Below are positions 11,125 to 20,404 of a DNA stretch of 64,000 nucleotides, one piece after another. The notes under the pieces are model-generated. The model saw only the letters and a program-made list of their open reading frames with translations. It did not search any database and was not told where the DNA came from. The position numbers and the translations under genes were made by a program. Each line of letters begins with the position of its first letter. The first letter of the stretch is position 1. Origin of the DNA: Citrobacter freundii ATCC 8090 = MTCC 1658 = NBRC 12681 (GTDB lineage: Bacteria; Pseudomonadota; Gammaproteobacteria; Enterobacterales; Enterobacteriaceae); assembly GCF_011064845.1 (NCBI RefSeq), contig NZ_CP049015.1:3720001-3784000 (forward strand), read 5' to 3'.

Positions 11125-11757
11125 ATGAAAAAGATTATTCTTGCGGGTGTGCTTGCAACCATGATGGGTTCAGCACCAGTGATGGCTGCTACTGCTACCA
11201 CAACCACTCCGGCGCAAGCTACTACCGCAAATGTTCAAAAAGAAGCTGCCGATATTATGCAGGTCGCAGTGCAAGGCGCAAATGCGATGCGTGATATTCA
11301 GCTTGCTCGTTTGGCCCTGTTTCATGGACAGCCTGACAGCGCTAAAAAACTAACCGATGACGCCGCTTCCCTGCTGGCAGGCGACAGCAAAGATTGGGCG
11401 AAATTTGTAAAAACTGTGCCTAAAGCCAAGATGATTGACGATCAGTACGTGGTTATTAACGCTACGATCGCGCTGTCAGAAGACTATATTGCCACTCCAG
11501 CCAAAGAATCCGCTATCAAAACAGCGAATGGCAAAATGGCCAAAGGCGACTGGAAAGGTGCAGTGGATACCCTGCAACTGGCTGGTATCAGCGTGCTTCA
11601 GACCCAATACCTGATGCCCCTGAATCAGACTCGTAAAGCCGTTACCAGCGCGCAAAAACTGCTGTCTTCCGGTAAATATTATGAAGCAAACCTTGTGTTA
11701 AAAGGTGCTGAAGAAGGTATTGTGATCGATAGCGAGATGATCGGCGCAGGCCAGTAA
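11125..11757 (+). CDS. yfdX: YfdX family periplasmic protein
   Basis: A 210-residue secreted protein with a signal peptide cut near VMAA, followed by a Thr/Ala-rich stretch and the YfdX helical domain (QKEAADIMQVAVQGANAMRDI, then TPAKESAIKTANGKMAKGDW). In E. coli yfdX is among the genes most strongly activated by EvgA. Reports on Salmonella YfdX describe a chaperone-like, pH-dependent protein. The start at 11125 is fixed by AGGAGAA; the upstream frame to 11083 lacks a signal-like start. It is convergent with evgS across a strong hairpin. Confidence 0.92.
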   Translation: MKKIILAGVLATMMGSAPVMAATATTTTPAQATTANVQKEAADIMQVAVQGANAMRDIQLARLALFHGQPDSAKKLTDDAASLLAGDSKDWAKFVKTVPKAKMIDDQYVVINATIALSEDYIATPAKESAIKTANGKMAKGDWKGAVDTLQLAGISVLQTQYLMPLNQTRKAVTSAQKLLSSGKYYEANLVLKGAEEGIVIDSEMIGAGQ

Positions 11758-11795
11758 TACTCAGCACTACGGAGTGTTGAACCAGGACTTTCTCT

Positions 11796-11827
11796 CCTGA
11801 TCGGGCAGCTACGGCCACCCGATCAGG
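11796..11827. terminator. Bidirectional hairpin between yfdX and evgS
   Basis: A perfect 10-bp stem (CCTGATCGGG / CCCGATCAGG) with a 12-nt loop lies in the 74-bp gap between convergent yfdX and evgS, where it can serve both transcripts. Confidence 0.7.
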
Positions 11828-11831
11828 GGGA

Positions 11832-14800
11832 TTAATGGCTAATCAGACTGTCTATCTCAATCTCAATTTCCCGCATAACAGCAATAATCTTCTGCAATGC
11901 CTCCTGGCGTACTGCCAGAGGAAGATCGTCAGGTCGTCTGGATTCGAAAGGTTCGCACAGGTTTTGTAGCGCAGTGATGCCCAGAATTTGCGCCGAGCCA
12001 TGCAACCGGTGAAGAGCGCGCAAAAACAGCTGAGGTTCATCTTGCAGAACAGCTTTCTCAGCCGCTTGTATATCATTCAGCGTTGCCTCGCGAAATGTCT
12101 CGAGAATCTCGTTCATTAGTGCGCGATCGCCGCCGGTATTCTCCGTCAACACATTGAATTTCAAATGCCGGATTGAACAAGGAGACGAATAACCGGTTTC
12201 GATTTTACTCAACTCATGTGTCAGTGTCTGAATCGACACAGGCTTGAACAGGCACAAATTCATACCATTTTGCAGGCATCGATCGCGTGACTGTGGAAGT
12301 GCGCTGGCCGTCAGTCCCCATATTTGTAAATTCGGCTGTTGACGACGTAGCGAAGCCGCGAGATCAAACCCGTCTTTTTTCGGCATATTTACATCGGTTA
12401 TCAGCAGATCGTACGATTTTTTCGCCAGTTTGGCTTCTGCCTCCTCCCCATCACACGCTTCATCCACGTTGTAGCCAATGGCATTCAACTGTCGCTTGAG
12501 CAGCAGGCGATTGGTTGGGTTATCGTCTGCAATCAAAATAGACAGACACGGAAGCGGTAACAGAGTACCAGGCGCATCGCCATCCGATACAATCGACTGT
12601 CGAGCCGTTTCAACCGGCAGCGTTATGGTAAACGTGGTTCCTTGCAACGGGACGCTCATCAACTCCAGCGTCCCACCCATCAGCGTCACCAGTTCTTTAC
12701 AGATAAATAATCCCAGACCGGAACCGGTTTGTTGACGCTCGCAACGCCCCTGAGCGTAACGATGAAACAGCCCCGCCTGCTCCTCTTCACTAATCCCGCA
12801 ACCGGTGTCGCTAATGGCAATGGTCAGGGTACCGTGATTCTCCCCGTCAGGCGTCAAACGGGCCGTCACATGAATACTGCCCTGCTCGGTAAACTTCAAC
12901 GCATTACCTACCAGGTTGGTGAGAATTTGCCGCAAAGCCTGCTGATCGACAAATACCCGTTCGTTTGCTGGCAACTGGCTAACGCAAGCCAGCGTAATTC
13001 CTTTCTGTCTGGCTAAAGCATCGAAAGAGTGGCACTGCAATTCAATGAGCTGCGAGAGATCCGTCCATTGAGGAACAACCTGGTATTTACCAGACTCAAT
13101 CTTATCCAGATCCAGAATCTTACCGATCAGCCCAAGCAATGACTGGGCTGTCGCCCCGGTAAGGGCAATCGCCTCTTTTCGCTGTGCCGGGCTGAGTTCT
13201 GAACTCGACAGTAATTCCACAAAGCCAACAATCGAGCTTACCGGGGTACGTAATTCATGGCTCATACTCGCCAGAAAGCGACTTTTGGCCTTGGTTGCTT
13301 CAATCGCTTTATTCTTTTCGTTTTCCAGTTCTTGAGATAATGCCTCTTTGAGATGAAGCTGCTCTTCCAGTAGCCGCTGAGATAGTTTCCTTTTTTTTAC
13401 CTCACGGGAGAGTGAGATCCCCCAGATCAGGCTGATCGCTATCAGCAGCAGGGCGAATACCCCCAGTTGATAGAACTGTTTGCTATATCGACTCCAGAAA
13501 TCGACCTGCGTATTGGAAATTTTCGACCACCTCTCCGTCATCTGCAAAATTTCACGTGGCGGTATGGCCTGTAGCGCTTTATCCATAACAGACTTCAACA
13601 TAGGCTCGTGAGAAGAAATCGCAAAACTTACAGAGGCACCAGGCATATCTGGAAGCCTAAAAAAGTGCATATTTTTCTGATAGTAATGATCGACCATAAA
13701 CCTTGCTGACAATTCGGTAGCAATTGCCGCATCAGCGCTGCCCTCCTTGACCATGACCATCGCAACACTGCTAGTATCAGCATTAACCCAGGTGGCCTGC
13801 GGATAGCGTTGCTTCAGCTCGCTTTCCAGCACATGCCCGGCAGGTAGCGCAATACGTATCGGCCTCTCCAGTAGCGAGTCGGCGGTTTCCTCATGGGAAG
13901 TGATCATCACAAATGCCACATTCATCAGAGGATCGCTAAAGGTCGAATTGTGCGGGTTTTGATGAGTGAGCGTGATAGTGGGATACATATCCCACTGTTC
14001 GCCGCTTATTTGCTTTGTCTGCTCACTTTTAGAGTTAGCTAAAATGGGTTCAAAATCGAGCCCCGTTTGCAGATGAATAATATTCAGTAAATCGCCAAGA
14101 ATACCGCGTAATTCACCGCTGCGATCGACCAGCGTATAGGGCGGGTAATCTGGGTTGATTAAAATGCGGATGACATGCTTTTTCTTCAACCACGCTTTTT
14201 CCTGAGTGGTGAAAGGTATAGGTGCATTCAGATAGGCAAGGTTGCCGCGGTTCAGCCAGTTCTGCATGACTTGCATATGAATTTCATTACTGATTGACGT
14301 AATGAAACCATCAAGAATATTTCTTAATACAGGCTGATCTTCGTTAACGACAAAATAATTATATTGTTCTTGCTTATCAAAGTAGTGCGTAATAACCAGT
14401 GATTGTGAGAAGTATCGAGAGATGCAATGGCTGCTGGTGATATTGTTACCAATATAATATTGGTTATCACCATTCACTACCGAGGCCATGGCGTGATACT
14501 CGTCGTCATAAAATGAGACTTTAGCCTCAGGAAAGGCCCCCTGGATAACATCGAGAAAAGGGCAATCCCGCACGCACGCGACGCTAACCTGATGGTTCGT
14601 GGTCAGCGGCAGCATAGTGTTTTTTAGCGATGTTACAAGCGTCGGCCACGTCGTCAGCAATACCGAAGTACGCAACAAATTTCCGCCAACATCTTGGCGT
14701 CGGGACAGTTGGGTTATCAGCGTATCAACATCGTTATTGGCGAGCGCGGCCAGCGCCTCTTGCTCATTATCATACTGCTTTATAATGATTTTTAGATTGA

Positions 14801-15074
14801 GGTTCTTTTGCATTAACGCGAGGTAATCTGCGTTAACTCCCCGATAATATTCGCCGCTATTTTGATAAACAATGGGGGAGACTTCAGGTAACCAGGTACC
14901 AACAACCAAGGTTTTTTTATGCGCTAACCAGTTTGTTTCTTCCCTGTTCAAGCTGATATTTTGTACTGAAGTATTATAGTTACTTTTTAGCTCAACTTGC
15001 CGAGCTGAGCTTACACCCGTAGACAACCCGATGGTAAATATGACCATCAAAAAAATAAACAAGCGTTCCAGCAT
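11832..15074 (-). CDS. evgS: EvgS-like unorthodox sensor kinase lacking the PAS domain
   Basis: A 1080-residue hybrid sensor kinase. In order: signal peptide; two periplasmic SBP-type domains (about 50-275 and 300-520); a membrane segment (about 535-555); a short coiled linker; histidine kinase with H606 in SHELRTP and the ATPase box GSGLGLFICKEL; receiver with D894 in LLITDVNMP; and an Hpt domain with H1025 in LHRLHGSAQ. This is the EvgS/BvgS four-step phosphorelay. E. coli EvgS is 1197 residues; the missing 115 or so fall exactly between membrane segment and kinase, where EvgS has a PAS domain. Partner EvgA is 4 bp upstream. Acid or ion sensing is inferred from E. coli. Confidence 0.92.
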   Translation of the reverse strand: MLERLFIFLMVIFTIGLSTGVSSARQVELKSNYNTSVQNISLNREETNWLAHKKTLVVGTWLPEVSPIVYQNSGEYYRGVNADYLALMQKNLNLKIIIKQYDNEQEALAALANNDVDTLITQLSRRQDVGGNLLRTSVLLTTWPTLVTSLKNTMLPLTTNHQVSVACVRDCPFLDVIQGAFPEAKVSFYDDEYHAMASVVNGDNQYYIGNNITSSHCISRYFSQSLVITHYFDKQEQYNYFVVNEDQPVLRNILDGFITSISNEIHMQVMQNWLNRGNLAYLNAPIPFTTQEKAWLKKKHVIRILINPDYPPYTLVDRSGELRGILGDLLNIIHLQTGLDFEPILANSKSEQTKQISGEQWDMYPTITLTHQNPHNSTFSDPLMNVAFVMITSHEETADSLLERPIRIALPAGHVLESELKQRYPQATWVNADTSSVAMVMVKEGSADAAIATELSARFMVDHYYQKNMHFFRLPDMPGASVSFAISSHEPMLKSVMDKALQAIPPREILQMTERWSKISNTQVDFWSRYSKQFYQLGVFALLLIAISLIWGISLSREVKKRKLSQRLLEEQLHLKEALSQELENEKNKAIEATKAKSRFLASMSHELRTPVSSIVGFVELLSSSELSPAQRKEAIALTGATAQSLLGLIGKILDLDKIESGKYQVVPQWTDLSQLIELQCHSFDALARQKGITLACVSQLPANERVFVDQQALRQILTNLVGNALKFTEQGSIHVTARLTPDGENHGTLTIAISDTGCGISEEEQAGLFHRYAQGRCERQQTGSGLGLFICKELVTLMGGTLELMSVPLQGTTFTITLPVETARQSIVSDGDAPGTLLPLPCLSILIADDNPTNRLLLKRQLNAIGYNVDEACDGEEAEAKLAKKSYDLLITDVNMPKKDGFDLAASLRRQQPNLQIWGLTASALPQSRDRCLQNGMNLCLFKPVSIQTLTHELSKIETGYSSPCSIRHLKFNVLTENTGGDRALMNEILETFREATLNDIQAAEKAVLQDEPQLFLRALHRLHGSAQILGITALQNLCEPFESRRPDDLPLAVRQEALQKIIAVMREIEIEIDSLISH

Positions 15075-15078
15075 TACT

Positions 15079-15693
15079 CTATCCTATTTTATTTCTCTGC
15101 GCATAATCATAGATTTCCATTAATGATGAACAATCTAATTTTTCCATCAACCGGCTTTTATAGGTACTCACCGTTTTATTACTGATATTCATTTTGCTGG
15201 CAATTGAGCTGTAATCCATGCCATTAAGGATATAACGCAATACTCTCATTTCCTGATTCGACAACGTATCAAGCTTATCCTGCTCGCTGACGGATGAACC
15301 AGTAAAATGCTCAAGGGAAAAGGGAAAATAACTATAGCCATTTTTTGCTGCTTCGATTGCGGCAAGAATATTATTCATACCTTCTTTTTTACTCACAAAT
15401 CCGTTGGCACCGTATTCGGCGCTACGTTTGCCGTAAAAAAATTCATTTTTGGCTGAAATGATAATGATTACACCAGCATAGTGCCGCTTTCTCAGCTGCT
15501 CCAGCACTTCGATGCCACTGATACCGGGAATATCTACATCGATAATCAACAGCTCCGGCTTAGTTTTTTCAACGGTTTGAACCACTTGATCTCCGCTGTC
15601 GAGTTCGGTGGTCACAGCGATACCATTAGTATCGAGTAAGTTGCGGATGGCAATGCGTGCCAATGGGTGATCGTCAACGATTATCGCGTTCAT
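15079..15693 (-). CDS. evgA: EvgA response regulator (NarL/FixJ type)
   Basis: A 204-residue regulator of the same length as E. coli EvgA. The receiver has acidic residues D7/D8 and the phosphorylation site D52 in LIIDVDIPG. The C-terminal LuxR-type HTH covers about 140-200 (LSNQEMRVLRYILNGM, SNKTVSTYKSRLMEKL). It receives phosphate from the EvgS Hpt domain and activates acid-resistance and efflux genes. It leads the evgA-evgS operon. A perfect-armed box upstream at 15932 suggests autoregulation. Confidence 0.95.
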   Translation of the reverse strand: MNAIIVDDHPLARIAIRNLLDTNGIAVTTELDSGDQVVQTVEKTKPELLIIDVDIPGISGIEVLEQLRKRHYAGVIIIISAKNEFFYGKRSAEYGANGFVSKKEGMNNILAAIEAAKNGYSYFPFSLEHFTGSSVSEQDKLDTLSNQEMRVLRYILNGMDYSSIASKMNISNKTVSTYKSRLMEKLDCSSLMEIYDYAQRNKIG

Positions 15694-16162
15694 TGCGTAT
15701 AAGAATCCCGATAAATAAAGAGAGGCGATGGCTATAGAGCAGGCGAGCCTTCAACATTATAATTTCTGAAAATAAGGCTTTATCAGGTAAATCCTAACAT
15801 AATCACGCGTATATTTTATTCATTTTTTATAAAAAATGCAGAACAAGGTATAAACGCAACACTGTAATTTACAAATTTTAAACCTTGCGCCTATCTAAAT
15901 ATCAAACCATTAACACAACATAAAAGGAATATTCCTACACGCGTAGGACAAATCTCTCATTTATTATGATTTATTCTTAATGCTTTGGGACATATAACCG
16001 GGATATTGTTCATCAGAACTGCGAGGGGGATATGCGAATAGCTATCTAAAAATAAATTTCATACCAGGTCAAATATGGAGAACAAGAGTACAAACCTGCT
16101 GAATTTAGAGAGAAACTCCCCGCAGCTCTGGAGCAGCAGTGCCACAGGGAGGCAGCGATTAA
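15694..16162. other. evgA upstream region (469 bp, no intact gene)
   Basis: AT-rich DNA carrying the evgA promoter region and the EvgA-like box at 15932-15948. The part from about 16070 to 16160 is less AT-rich and reads as an open stretch (EQEYKPAEFREKLPAALEQQ) without a convincing start, possibly a decayed gene end or chance coding. No terminator was recognised for the MFS gene ending at 16163. Confidence 0.4.
15932..15948. promoter_or_regulatory. EvgA-box-like inverted repeat upstream of evgA
   Basis: TTCCTACACGCGTAGGA has perfect 6-bp arms TCCTAC/GTAGGA around a 4-nt spacer and fits the EvgA half-site pattern. A second 12-bp palindrome AGGAATATTCCT (15925-15936) overlaps it. The distance of about 240 bp to the evgA start is consistent with autoactivation from a long leader. 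Binding is inference. Confidence 0.65.
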
Positions 16163-17449
16163 TCAGGCTTTACTGGGCAATGCCCCTACTGCATGCGAGC
16201 TTTTCACAGTCAGTGTAACAACGGCAGAACACAACAGTGCGGCAATCATAAAGATAAAGGCGCTGTTATAGCTTCCGCCGCTGCTTTGGATCAACCAGCC
16301 GATGATGGGCGCTGATACAACCCCTGCCATCTGGCCGCCAAAGTTAACAATACCGGATGCCCGCCCCATGATGTTGCTGGGAATGGTATCCATCAGAATA
16401 CCCCAGAACGTTGCCATAGCGAAAAACATGAACAAGGCTGAAATACACTGATAAACCACCGCCATATCTGCACTGCTCACGCTGAAGGTCAGATACAGGA
16501 AACCCGCGGCAATAACAGAGGTTACGACATACAGCGTTTTACGCTGGGGTTTGAATTTGTCTGAGCAATAACCACCTAATAATGTTCCGCCAGCCCCGAA
16601 CAGGAAGGGAATGGCCGCCATGACACCGGTCTTTGCCAGAGAAAACTCTCGTACGGTAATCAGGTAGCTTGGCAGCCAGGTTGAAAAACCCCAGAAGGTG
16701 ATATCAAACAAAAACCAGATACTGGCCATTTGCCAGAGCACCGGCATTTTGAGTACGTCTTTAAACGCGATAGCACTGGTGTTTTGCAGGCTCCCCTGGT
16801 CGTCAGCAGCCAGCTCCGCCAGGTCTTGTTGCGTAATGGCAGGGTGATCTTTCGGGTTGTCACGCGTAAATAAGTAGATACCTGCGGCGATAAACAGACC
16901 GGGAATACCCAGCACGATAAAAACCATGTGCCAGCCAAATGCCCCGATGATGCTTGCCGCCACGACTACCGCCAGCGCTGGGCCTAAGGTGTTTACCGTT
17001 GACTGAATCGCCGTGGCGCGGCCACGTTCTTTCGATGGGAAATAGGTTGATATCATCTTCCATGAGGCCGACGGGAAACATCCCTCACCGATACCAAAGA
17101 AGAAACGTACTGCTAACATCAGCGGCAGCGTCAGCACAGCGCCGGTTAAGCTGGTGAACACAGACCACCATGCAATACCAATGGCCATGATTTTTCGCGA
17201 GCCAAACTTATCCGCCAGTAATCCACCGGGAATTTGAAACGCGGCATAACCAATAAAAAAGGCGCTAATAATTAAACCTTGTTGAGTCGTATCAAGATTT
17301 AAATCTTTGCCAATATAAGGGAGTGAAACGCTCATCACCATTCTGTCGAGAAAAGAGAGCAGCCACGCCAGCCAGATCAGTGTCAGGACGGTATATCTTG
17401 CTTTCCAGGTCTTGGGTTTACCTGAAGGTAAAGACGTTTGTAGGTTCAT
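16163..17449 (-). CDS. MFS transporter, anion:cation symporter (ACS) family
   Basis: A 428-residue carrier with about 12 membrane segments. The TM1 signature SFLDRMVMSVSLPYIGKDL and the loop 2-3 motif GGLLADKFGSRK are typical of the ACS family of organic-acid transporters (galactonate, hexuronate, tartrate). It is the last gene of the dpaL-ygeY-aminoacylase-MFS operon, 78 bp after the aminoacylase. It therefore probably imports the substrate of those enzymes, perhaps an N-acyl amino acid or an acylated diaminopropionate. The substrate is not visible in the sequence. Confidence 0.87.
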   Translation of the reverse strand: MNLQTSLPSGKPKTWKARYTVLTLIWLAWLLSFLDRMVMSVSLPYIGKDLNLDTTQQGLIISAFFIGYAAFQIPGGLLADKFGSRKIMAIGIAWWSVFTSLTGAVLTLPLMLAVRFFFGIGEGCFPSASWKMISTYFPSKERGRATAIQSTVNTLGPALAVVVAASIIGAFGWHMVFIVLGIPGLFIAAGIYLFTRDNPKDHPAITQQDLAELAADDQGSLQNTSAIAFKDVLKMPVLWQMASIWFLFDITFWGFSTWLPSYLITVREFSLAKTGVMAAIPFLFGAGGTLLGGYCSDKFKPQRKTLYVVTSVIAAGFLYLTFSVSSADMAVVYQCISALFMFFAMATFWGILMDTIPSNIMGRASGIVNFGGQMAGVVSAPIIGWLIQSSGGSYNSAFIFMIAALLCSAVVTLTVKSSHAVGALPSKA

Positions 17450-17527
17450 TGTGATGTCCTTAGGGTGTAGTGATCTACCGCGGCCATAAATAGTCGCGAT
17501 AGATCCATGCGTGTTTAGCGTTATTTA

Positions 17528-19120
17528 TTAATATTGTTTTCTAATAACCGTACCGCTACAGGCATAACTTTCCGTGCCATTGATTAAGGCAATGCGCCCA
17601 TTAACCATGACAATTTCAATCCCTTCCGGGTACTGATTGGGTTCAACAAAAGTGCCTTTATCCGCAATTGTGTTCGGATCGAACATCACGATATCCGCTG
17701 CATAACCGACCTTCAGCAGTCCGCGATCCTGCAAACCCAATACTTCAGCAGGTTTCCCCGTCATCTTGCGGATTGCCGCTTCCCAGCTCAGACATCCCTC
17801 TTCACGAACATATTTACCGAGCACGCGAGGGAATGCGCCAAACACGCGCGGGTGCGGTTTGCCAGCCCCCATCAAGCCATCGGTACAGACGTTTTGTTCA
17901 GGTCGACAGAGAAACTTAATCACGTGCTCTTCGGTACCGTAGAAGTCGACCATCCCCACGGCGTTTTCCTCTTCAAAGAGCAGATCGAAGGTGGCGTTGT
18001 ACGGATCTTTTCCACGCAGCTCGCCCAACTGGACGAGGTTCAAACCGACAGCATCCTGATTTTTTGCCGTTTTCACGCTGGTGACAAAAATCTGGTCCAA
18101 ACCGGCAAAATCGATAAAGTTATCCCAGCCAGGAATGCCCTGCTGAATATCGTCAATCATTTTGGCGCGCAGTTCGGGCGAGGCGAGACGCTCAAGTAAT
18201 TTGTCCGTACCACCGGAGTGAACCCAGGGCGGCAGGATCACGCCGAGCATCGTGCTGCCCGCCACATACGGATACTGGTCGAAAGAGATACGAATCCCCT
18301 CTTTCTGCGCCTGTTCCAGCATGCCCAGCATTTGGTCGATCAGCCCCCAGTTTTTCTTGCCGCAAACCTTCATATGCGAAATATGCAGCCAGACGCCGGT
18401 AGCTGTGGCTATATCAATCAGTTCCTGGGTTGAGTTGATAATATCGTCAGCTTCACTGCGCTGATGCACCACAAAAATCCCGTCATATTTCGCCGTGACC
18501 TTACACAGTTCAATCATTTCGGCAGTATCACCAAAGGCGCAAGGCATATAGATAAGACCAGTGGAAAGTCCAAATGCCCCGGCTTTTAACTCCCGCTCAA
18601 GGACCTCACACATCTTCGCTACGTCTTCACGGGTCGAAGGACGCCCATCCAGGCCCATCGCTTCCATGCGCACGTTGCCATGAGGAACTAAATACGCGAG
18701 GTTTGTCGCCGGCTGACGCGATGCCAGCAGATTGAGATAACCGTCTGTATTTTTATATTTCCAGTCAATTTTGTCGGTGTCACCGTCCAGTCCGGCGATA
18801 TTTTTACGCCAGGCTGGAATATATTCTTCCGGTAGCGGTGCTAAGGCGACGCCATCCTGGCCCAACAGTTCGGTGGTGATACCCTGACGAATTTTTGCCG
18901 ACAGCGCGGGGTTAATAATGGCTGACAGGTCAGAGTGCGTATGGGTATCAATAAAGCCAGGGCAAACTATTTTTCCTGTTGCATCAATAACCTGCTCATT
19001 GACACCAACCTCAATTTGGCCGATTGCGACAATACGTCCTTCATCAACCATCACATCGGCAATTCTGCCTTCACTGCCCGTCCCATCAATTACATTTCCG
19101 TTTTTGAAAATGGTTTTCAT
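17528..19120 (-). CDS. N-acyl-D-amino-acid deacylase (D-aminoacylase), amidohydrolase superfamily
   Basis: A 530-residue TIM-barrel amidohydrolase. Metal-site motifs are PGFIDTHTHSDL near the N terminus, VVHQRSEADD, HISHMKVCGKK and the late VCTDGLMGAGKPHPR, in the D-aminoacylase order, with the small beta-sandwich at both ends (DVMVDEGRIVAIG; LLKVGYAADIVMFDP). The family releases D-amino acids from N-acyl-D-amino acids. Placed between ygeY and the MFS gene, it probably deacylates a substrate that feeds the diaminopropionate lyase, which in other species also acts on D-amino acids. The specificity is inferred. Confidence 0.9.
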   Translation of the reverse strand: MKTIFKNGNVIDGTGSEGRIADVMVDEGRIVAIGQIEVGVNEQVIDATGKIVCPGFIDTHTHSDLSAIINPALSAKIRQGITTELLGQDGVALAPLPEEYIPAWRKNIAGLDGDTDKIDWKYKNTDGYLNLLASRQPATNLAYLVPHGNVRMEAMGLDGRPSTREDVAKMCEVLERELKAGAFGLSTGLIYMPCAFGDTAEMIELCKVTAKYDGIFVVHQRSEADDIINSTQELIDIATATGVWLHISHMKVCGKKNWGLIDQMLGMLEQAQKEGIRISFDQYPYVAGSTMLGVILPPWVHSGGTDKLLERLASPELRAKMIDDIQQGIPGWDNFIDFAGLDQIFVTSVKTAKNQDAVGLNLVQLGELRGKDPYNATFDLLFEEENAVGMVDFYGTEEHVIKFLCRPEQNVCTDGLMGAGKPHPRVFGAFPRVLGKYVREEGCLSWEAAIRKMTGKPAEVLGLQDRGLLKVGYAADIVMFDPNTIADKGTFVEPNQYPEGIEIVMVNGRIALINGTESYACSGTVIRKQY

Positions 19121-19187
19121 CGTTATTCTCCATGGCGGTGCTGCTGAGCTACACCGCCTGTAAGGTAAGAGGTGGTTATCTTTATTT

Positions 19188-20372
19188 TTATTGGCGATAG
19201 AGTGTCTGGATAATGCTGTAATAGCCGCTGGCCGAGCCGGTTAATTGCTCGATCTCGATATACTCATCAATGGTGTGTGCCAGGTTTTCTCGTGAAGGAC
19301 CGAAGCCGATGGTTTTGATTCCCGCTTCGCCCGCATAGTGGCTGCCGTTGGTACAAAATGAGTACTGCGTAATGGTTGGATTAAAGCCAGCCTCGCGAAC
19401 GCCCGCCAACGCTGCCTGCACGAATTCGTCGGACTCGTCGTACACCCAGCCAGGGAAGAACCGCTCTCCCTCAATAGTGGCGCCGGTATAGCAAGACTCC
19501 TGACCCACCGCGTAGGACACTCGGGCCTTAAACTGCGGATCCTGAGCAATAAGTTCCGCAAGCGCATTTTCCAGCGGAGCAATCACGCTTTCTTTGGTTT
19601 CACCCACCAGCAAACGGCGATCGTAGGTTGCGCGACAGTAATCCGGTACCACCGAGGCCCCCGGGTACGGCGAAGATTTAATGTCGGTCAGTTCCAGAAT
19701 GCCTGGCCCCAGAACCGGATGCGTTGGCGGCGTGATCGTGCGAATTTTGTCGATCAATTGCGCCATTTTGTACACCGCGTTAATCCCCGCCTGCGGGTTA
19801 GCGGAGTGCGCGGGTTTACCAAAGGTTTCGACCACAATTTCAGCGCGGCCACGTTGACCAATTTTCAGGTTTAACTCGGAAGCTTCACCGATGATCACGT
19901 AGTCTGGCTTATAGCGCTCGCTGACCAGGCGAGCGGCAATACCTTCAAAACACTCTTCATGCACGATGCACGCAACGTAGATTTTCCCGGCAAAATTTCG
20001 CTGATTGTCCTGACCGAAAAAGCCCACGGCGGAGATCATCGCCGCCACGGCACCTTTCATGTCAGTTGTACCGCGACCATAAATTTTGCCATCTTCAATA
20101 TCGCCGCCGTATGGGTTGCGGGACCACTTCTCTTCGTTCACCGGCACGGTATCGATATGTCCATCGAGAACCAGCGTTTTCCCTGGCTGGTTGCCGACAA
20201 TACCGCCAACAATGTTGCCGTACTTATCAACGTGGATGTCATCGAATTGGTAATGCTGCATCATTGTTTTTATGGCATTAACCACTTCCCCTTCCTGACC
20301 GGAATAACTTTTTTGTTGGATCAGCGCCTGACAGTTTTTAATGACTTCTTCAATGCGGTTTGCAGATAACAT
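19188..20372 (-). CDS. ygeY: YgeY-family M20 metallohydrolase
   Basis: A 394-residue M20 peptidase/deacylase. Zinc-site motifs are LDGHIDTVPV, GTTDMKGAVAAMI, HEECFEG (catalytic and metal glutamates) and IGEASELNLKIGQRG. The dimerisation domain follows around residues 180-290. In E. coli ygeY is adjacent to ygeX (diaminopropionate lyase), as here, where it lies 32 bp downstream of dpaL. Family names link YgeY to selenium metabolism, but no selenium genes are in this window. Amide hydrolysis of an acylated diamino acid is a reasonable inference. Confidence 0.9.
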   Translation of the reverse strand: MLSANRIEEVIKNCQALIQQKSYSGQEGEVVNAIKTMMQHYQFDDIHVDKYGNIVGGIVGNQPGKTLVLDGHIDTVPVNEEKWSRNPYGGDIEDGKIYGRGTTDMKGAVAAMISAVGFFGQDNQRNFAGKIYVACIVHEECFEGIAARLVSERYKPDYVIIGEASELNLKIGQRGRAEIVVETFGKPAHSANPQAGINAVYKMAQLIDKIRTITPPTHPVLGPGILELTDIKSSPYPGASVVPDYCRATYDRRLLVGETKESVIAPLENALAELIAQDPQFKARVSYAVGQESCYTGATIEGERFFPGWVYDESDEFVQAALAGVREAGFNPTITQYSFCTNGSHYAGEAGIKTIGFGPSRENLAHTIDEYIEIEQLTGSASGYYSIIQTLYRQ

Positions 20373-20404
20373 GGGTTTCTCCGTTATATCTCTTAATCAG
20401 GGAA

